Source: Agapanthus africanus
Lineage: Eukaryota > Streptophyta > Magnoliopsida > Asparagales > Amaryllidaceae
Reading direction: 5' to 3'
Length of the DNA stretch: 64,000 nt
Assembly (NCBI GenBank): GCA_030015575.1
Contig: CM057337.1
Location: 374,503,582-374,567,581 of the forward strand
Shown here: one piece after another, positions 59,121 to 64,000 of the stretch
How the letters are laid out: each line of letters starts with the position of its first letter
How positions within the stretch are numbered: position 1 is the first letter of the stretch
Made by a program: the position numbers and the translations under genes
The notes under the pieces: model-generated
Databases searched by the model: none
What the model saw: the letters and a program-made list of their open reading frames with translations, nothing else
What the model was told of the DNA's origin: nothing

Positions 59121-59559
59121 CTACCTGGAGAGAGAGAGAAGAAAACACTCAGCGTGCGCTCTGTCAAGAATAGATTGGTTATTATTTTATCTAATCAGGA
59201 TGGCTCCCACTGCCTTTTATCAAATCTTCCTTCAAACCCTAAAAGGAAAGACTAGCCGGGATTAATTACACACTACAAGTTCGCCAATCTTTCAGCCAGG
59301 CCAGTGTCGGTACTTTGAGGGAGGTCCCCCGTGCTTTCGCACGAACCTAATTAATGTAAACCTCGTTTTCCCAGAGGCGTAACCCCGTTGACACCTTTCT
59401 AGACACCTACTTGATCGGCTAATTGTAATGTATAAAACTCTCCCAGGAGTAACACTTACTCGCAGCGGGTATCGGGATCCAACTATCTCATAGAAGGTAT
59501 GCAATCTCATTGCAAATCTCAACACTTGAAATTCCCGATAATATTTTGCCCCTAGCGTC

Positions 59560-59767
59560 CTATGACCTTGACGCAGGCCAACAAACCATAGTCCGCTAGT
59601 CAAGTTCAACCCGTCATTTCCTGATTGAATTAAACCCACCTGCACGACCCTTGACGCAGGCCAACAAAGTCGCACGACTACCCTAATCCAATCACATCAT
59701 ATGCTTATGCAGATAAGCACCAGTTAGCTACCGCACACTACGCCTTGACGCAGGCCAACAAACGTAG
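59560..59767 (-). other. F: three hairpins with common loop CTGC
   Basis: CCTTGACGCAGGCCAACAA (plus strand) at 59566, 59649 and 59743, all identical. Outer arms: CTATG/CATAG (59560-59591), CGAC/GTCG for the middle one, CTACG/CGTAG (59738-59767). The last is CTGCG/CGCAG in E, a two-sided change. Confidence 0.87.
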
Positions 59768-62023
59768 CACGAATACTAACTACTACTTATCTGAAATGAC
59801 GGAGGGCTACGACAGGTTTTTCTGAAAACCTATTGCGTAATGAACTTGATATCGTTGTAGGATCGAATGAATTTTGAAATGGAGTGTTTTTGAGGCTTTT
59901 CTAGTTTTGCTAAAGGAGTCACTCCCGGTGAAGGGATCGTCGGTCCTTTCCTCGTCGAATGAGGTGCGGGATATATCACATATATCACTGTGCAAAGCAA
60001 AAACACTTAAAAGCAATCAAAAGACAAACCGAATGTGTAGCATCTGCCAGTTATTGCTAAAGGAGTCACTCCCGGTGAAGGGATCTCGGTCCTTTCCTCA
60101 TCGAATAAGGTGCAGGATATATCACATATACCGCTATGCAAAGCAAGAACTGTAGCTACCTGTTTTAATTTTGAAATTCGATTCTACAACATCTTAGGTT
60201 TCTTTTATTTCATTAATCACATTAATGAAGTCCCATCATTTAAATACCTAAACATCACAGATAAATACGACGTACACTTATGCCATCCGCATTCGCCTCG
60301 ATGTCCCCTCGTGCACCGTTAGGTTAGGTAACTAACGGCAGAGCAGGGCAGGGCTAGCGCGGGTGTAAAACATAAGTAACGCCTATATAATATATCATAT
60401 ATACTATATACTGTATCTATCACAGAACGTCACATGATCACATCACAGATATCGCAGCAGAAGAATCATATGAAATATTGGATATACTAGGACGTCCGTG
60501 TTTTCAATACGAGCCAGTATAAAACACGGATTCCACGGTCGTGATGAATAGCCAAACCCACACCCTTAGACCCCTACGAGAGCGGCAAGCAACCCTACCA
60601 ATTCTGGAGTTAGGAGACCCGGACTCGACCCCTCGAGTTGGTCTCCCACTGGACTCCAGAACCCGGTTACTTGTGCCCTCCTCCTTGGGTCTATCCTAGT
60701 GCGGAAAAGTAAATAATATACAAACGGTGACAACTTCCGCAACCTGGAAGCGCCCCAATAAAAGAATATTACATACAAGTTTTTACATGAATGAAAATGA
60801 AAAACACTCATCTCACATAAAAACCCCCGGCTATTCAAACACGACAATCCAATATAACATATCCAGCAACACATAACATCACATGTCATCAACGTAAGTA
60901 AATATGTCCATCCCAATTGTCGTTGACATATAGCAACGAAACCGGCGATATCACATATTACACTTACGGTCACAGAAAAGAAAGTGTAAAACTACAACAG
61001 TTGGAATCCGCAACCACCTCAGACATCGCATGCCTGACCAAATGAATTACTTAGACATCACATGCCTAACAATTATAAACCCCGCATTTTAGTCTCAAAA
61101 TCGAAAACACTTTTCAATATCAAGTCGGGTAATTCAACAAGATTCCCGACATCCTGATCGAATACTCGTCGCAAACTTTAGTAGGCGGCCGCACCCCCAA
61201 TACCGTCGACGAAGTGCACCAAGGCGGAACACCGCTACCGCGAGCACCCGAACGGATGCTTTCGGCGACGGGGTTCTCCTACAGTCACTTGGTCGGGGCT
61301 ATGGAGTGAGGCTGTCTATTAAGTTTACCCGGCGAGTATCCGCGTACGCTACATGATTGCGACGGACTTTTGATCACATCAAAATTCCGTGGCAACCGAT
61401 CAAGTGAGACTAAATTGCTATGTTTATAACATTCATTCAGTTATCTCATAACTTCTTGTGAATTCCAATTATTGTATCCCATTCCAGATAATTAGAAAAT
61501 GTTAAACTTTCCGATTGAACATTCGAACACCCAAGTTTTCCCTATACAGATCAACACATGAAATAAGTCTAACAACATTCAGTTCGTGCCTTAGTACCGA
61601 CGGTCCAGCCGTAGAAGGGTCAAGCCAACGCCTCACATGTGGCACGCCGTACTGCCCCAAACCCGAAGGTTCAAAGGGTAGTTCAAGACGGTCACATAAT
61701 CGAGTTAAGGTTTGTGTCTTCTAGAGGGTCCATCGAGTTACTTGCACTACTTAGAACGTGATTAAACTACAGAAATATCCAACACTTGGAAATTTCCCGA
61801 CAGGGGAAAAATTGGGTATTTATATCCGGTCGAACTTTTTAACATATTCAAAAAATTATCCGGAACGACACATAGACAAAATTTGACAATCCGATCGAAT
61901 GTACGAACCCCCTATACAACCCAAAATACTCAACTCTTGATTTCAGAAAAATATATTCCAGGAAAACCAACACTGAAAAATAGGAGTTACTGTGCAAAAT
62001 TGAGTGCCTAATAAGACAAAACG

Positions 62024-62069
62024 GCGGCGGAAGGGCCGCATTATCACGCTAATGCCGCGGTTCCGCCGC
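62024..62069 (-). other. F: GC-rich foldback about 200 bases after the primer site
   Basis: GCGGCGGAA (62024-62032) pairs with TTCCGCCGC (62061-62069); GCATTA with TAATGC inside. Both arms differ from A and E. Confidence 0.85.
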
Positions 62070-62254
62070 ACTTTTGAGGGATCATTAGGTAATTTTTGCA
62101 CCGTAATTCTTAGATTTCCCTTCTGATTTTTCTGCATATTTTTAATTTGCAAAAATCCACAAATTTGAAAAAAGTACAGAGAGCAATTTGGAAATCGGAT
62201 TTCGGTTCGATCGGACTTCAAACTCCGTCTACGCATCGCCTAAGGCTCTAGCTA

Positions 62255-62267
62255 GGCTCTGATACCA
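62255..62267 (-). other. F primer binding site
   Basis: Minus strand TGGTATCAGAGCC, one base from the 5' LTR. Confidence 0.95.
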
Positions 62268-62268
62268 C

Positions 62269-64000
62269 TGCAGGGTTCCTAGGCACACTAGTGAGGTCTC
62301 CCAAGCCATCAACCATGGCAATTTCAAATCTATGGTGCCTACAAACCCTAGTGTACGGATCGATAACTAGATTTCTAGGCGAACAAGAACTAGTTAACAG
62401 TTAACTATATAAAATACGGAAATACAACCTTTGTAGATCCGGTGCTCCACCTCCATAGCTCCGCAACGAGGTCCTCTCCGCTGTCCAAAACGAATCTGGG
62501 CTCTAGGATCGGCTTCGTCGGAGAATGGGCAAGCTAGGTCGTCGATGTCCATGCCGAAGATGATCTACGTCGAAGCATCGATGAATCAAGCTCCACCTTC
62601 AACAAGTCATGAAACTTGTGAAGGAAACACACTCTACTACTTGGCAAGAGGTAGAGGATGAAGAAATAGGAAGTGGGTAGACTTTAGAATTGGATTTCTC
62701 ACTCATATGCATCAATCACCATTGATGGACTTCAAGCTTCTTCACTTGAAGCATGAAGAAGAAGAAGAAAGATATTATGATAAGTTAATAGAAAAAGAAA
62801 AGAAAATGAATTCTTATCATAATTCTAACTAGAGTTAAGTGTAGAGAATGAATCATGGTTAGTGGGAATGGTTAGGGTTAAGGATGAGATAAGGATGGTT
62901 GACTTGAACAAAGCTTCATGAAGCTTCAACTAAAGAACAAAAGAAGCCACCATTCTTTTTCTCATTTTCTTTTATTCATTTATCAAAAATAAATGGATAA
63001 CAAAATAAGATAAATGAATAATAAATAAGAAACCCTAACCATTTCATTAACCAAGGTTTAATCTTTACACTTGAACCCTAGCATGACATGTATCATCAAA
63101 CATGATACAATCAAGTGCACAAAAGTATATCGCATATACAATGCGCACATCCGAGTGAGAAAATCCGTCTTAAGTAAACCGATACTAGTTGATGCAAAGT
63201 AATATATCAAATATATAAATATGCATTAAATCATTAAATCAACACTTGATTCAATGACCCGGTTATGTCGCACACAACCGACTAGTATACAATATATCGG
63301 CTTATCGAATCAACGCTTGAATCGATAACTAGGTTATATCGCATACAACCATTCGATATATTTATCGCGAGAATAGAATACGGTATCACATACTCGTATT
63401 ATTCTCGGTCCCGCACATATCTCATATGCGCTCCTATTTCGTTTCGCTTGAGCCAGGAAACCTCTGTGTAGGACTCTAAAGACTCGTCAATACGCCGGCA
63501 GCGGATGATGATCATATCAAACATCCACAAGCCGCAAGCGGTCTGCTAAACGTAACGGCCACCCGGGTATTGAGCGATCTGAAGATCGACGAGCAAGCCC
63601 GCTCACACTCCAGTGAATCCGACCAGTAACACTACCGTACAGTCCGGTCTGATCGTCTGATATGTCGCATATCTCTCCTAGGGGTGGTAAACGTCAGACC
63701 CCAATAGCTCAATAAGTCGTGTCGATATGAGGCTCATAACGGGTCGAGAAACTACTGGTAACACTTACCAGCAATTCTCTGAGCAGCCCTGGCCAGGGAC
63801 TTCCTGTTATAGCCGATCGAACACAGTACAACATCAACCCCCATATACCGGGAGAGACGAATCCCCTCCTATCGCTCATTGCCTCCATGTGACTCGGGAC
63901 TGTACCCAAAAACCACCGTTTTGCACGCCCTCTTGGACGTGGTAAGATGGAAATCAAAGCACAGTGGGAACCACACAAGACTCTATGACGATCTCGGGTC
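62269..64000 (-). repeat. F 5' LTR, cut by the window edge
   Basis: It matches 54080-55811 base for base apart from position 63676. By length it should end near 64502. Confidence 0.97.

Larger units (their letters stand above)
59121..62268 (-). other. F structured leader (3.1 kb)
   Basis: Colinear with A and E. Hairpins in leader order: foldback 62069-62024, compound hairpin near 60665-60605, CCGTGTTTT/AAAACACGG 60529-60496, duplicated module 60150-59900, three hairpins 59767-59560, AATTTCAA..TTGAGATT near 59540-59510, CGTGC-GAAA-GCACG near 59345-59330. It ends in a pyrimidine tract and AG-CGACCAT (59122-59114). Confidence 0.8.
54080..64000 (-). mobile_element. Element F: very young A-type element, gag-deleted, right end outside window
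   Basis: Minus strand, 3' LTR at 54080-56313, internal region 56314-62268, 5' LTR from 62269 to beyond the window (1732 of an expected 2234 bases). The visible parts of the two LTRs differ at one base only (G at 55487, T at 63676), with no indel. It has lost gag and has a broken pol like A, so its recent movement required proteins from elsewhere. The left target duplication candidate is GTCAT (54075-54079). Confidence 0.95.

Overview
This is plant nuclear DNA, from an angiosperm genome that is crowded with retrotransposons. It holds one ordinary host gene: the last three exons of L-galactono-1,4-lactone dehydrogenase (GLDH, the last enzyme of ascorbate synthesis) at 13389-16156, + strand. Nearly everything else is nested LTR retrotransposons, mostly Ty1/copia elements with very long (2.0-2.24 kb) LTRs. 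The LTR start (TGTTAG..ATGCCCTAGAGGC), the GTGCAAGTGGGAGA polypurine tract and the TGGTATCAGAGCC primer site recall the Angela/BARE lineage. That assignment is from memory of the family, not from a search. I cannot name the species.

Layout. 1-12910: an old, decayed short-LTR copia element H (minus) lies upstream of and antisense to GLDH, probably in a GLDH intron. It is split by the complete element A (885-11204, +, TSD TATGC). 13389-16156: GLDH 3' exons. 16240-20413: AT-rich, mostly unique DNA. 20414-21425: truncated A-type LTR (G). 21426-22435: fragment of a C-type internal region. 22436-23433 and 43768-44903: a probable Ty3/gypsy-type LTR split by element B (23434-43767, +, TSD GGAAC). B is itself split by element C (30852-41056, minus, TSD TAATG). 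44904-50373: 5' part of an A-type element E (+). 50374-54079: left part of a second C-type element C' (minus) inserted in E. 54080-64000: element F (minus, A-type) inserted in C' and running off the right edge.

Age and autonomy. LTR pairs compared by eye differ by about 2.5% (A), 2.1% (B), 0.7% (C) and a single base in 1.73 kb (F), which agrees with the nesting order. B alone carries a nearly complete gag-pol frame, broken by two in-frame stops and the C insertion. A and F have lost most of gag, and C and C' have an unreadable internal region, yet F and C have near-identical LTRs. They share old lesions with their relatives, so they must have been copied in trans after decaying.

Most interesting signal. 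All five long leaders seen here (2.1-3.2 kb between primer site and coding region, in A, B, C, E and F) keep an ordered set of inverted repeats whose sequences differ between elements while the pairing is kept by compensatory changes. The most striking is a set of three hairpins within about 200 bases. They share the motif TTGRC-loop-GTCAA, and the loop is element-specific but the same in all three copies of an element: TCA in A, CTT in E, CTGC in F, CTTC in C, CAAA in B. This looks like a cis-acting RNA (packaging, dimerisation or partner recognition) that defective elements keep because they depend on another element's proteins. The function is inference; the pairing and covariation are visible in the sequence.
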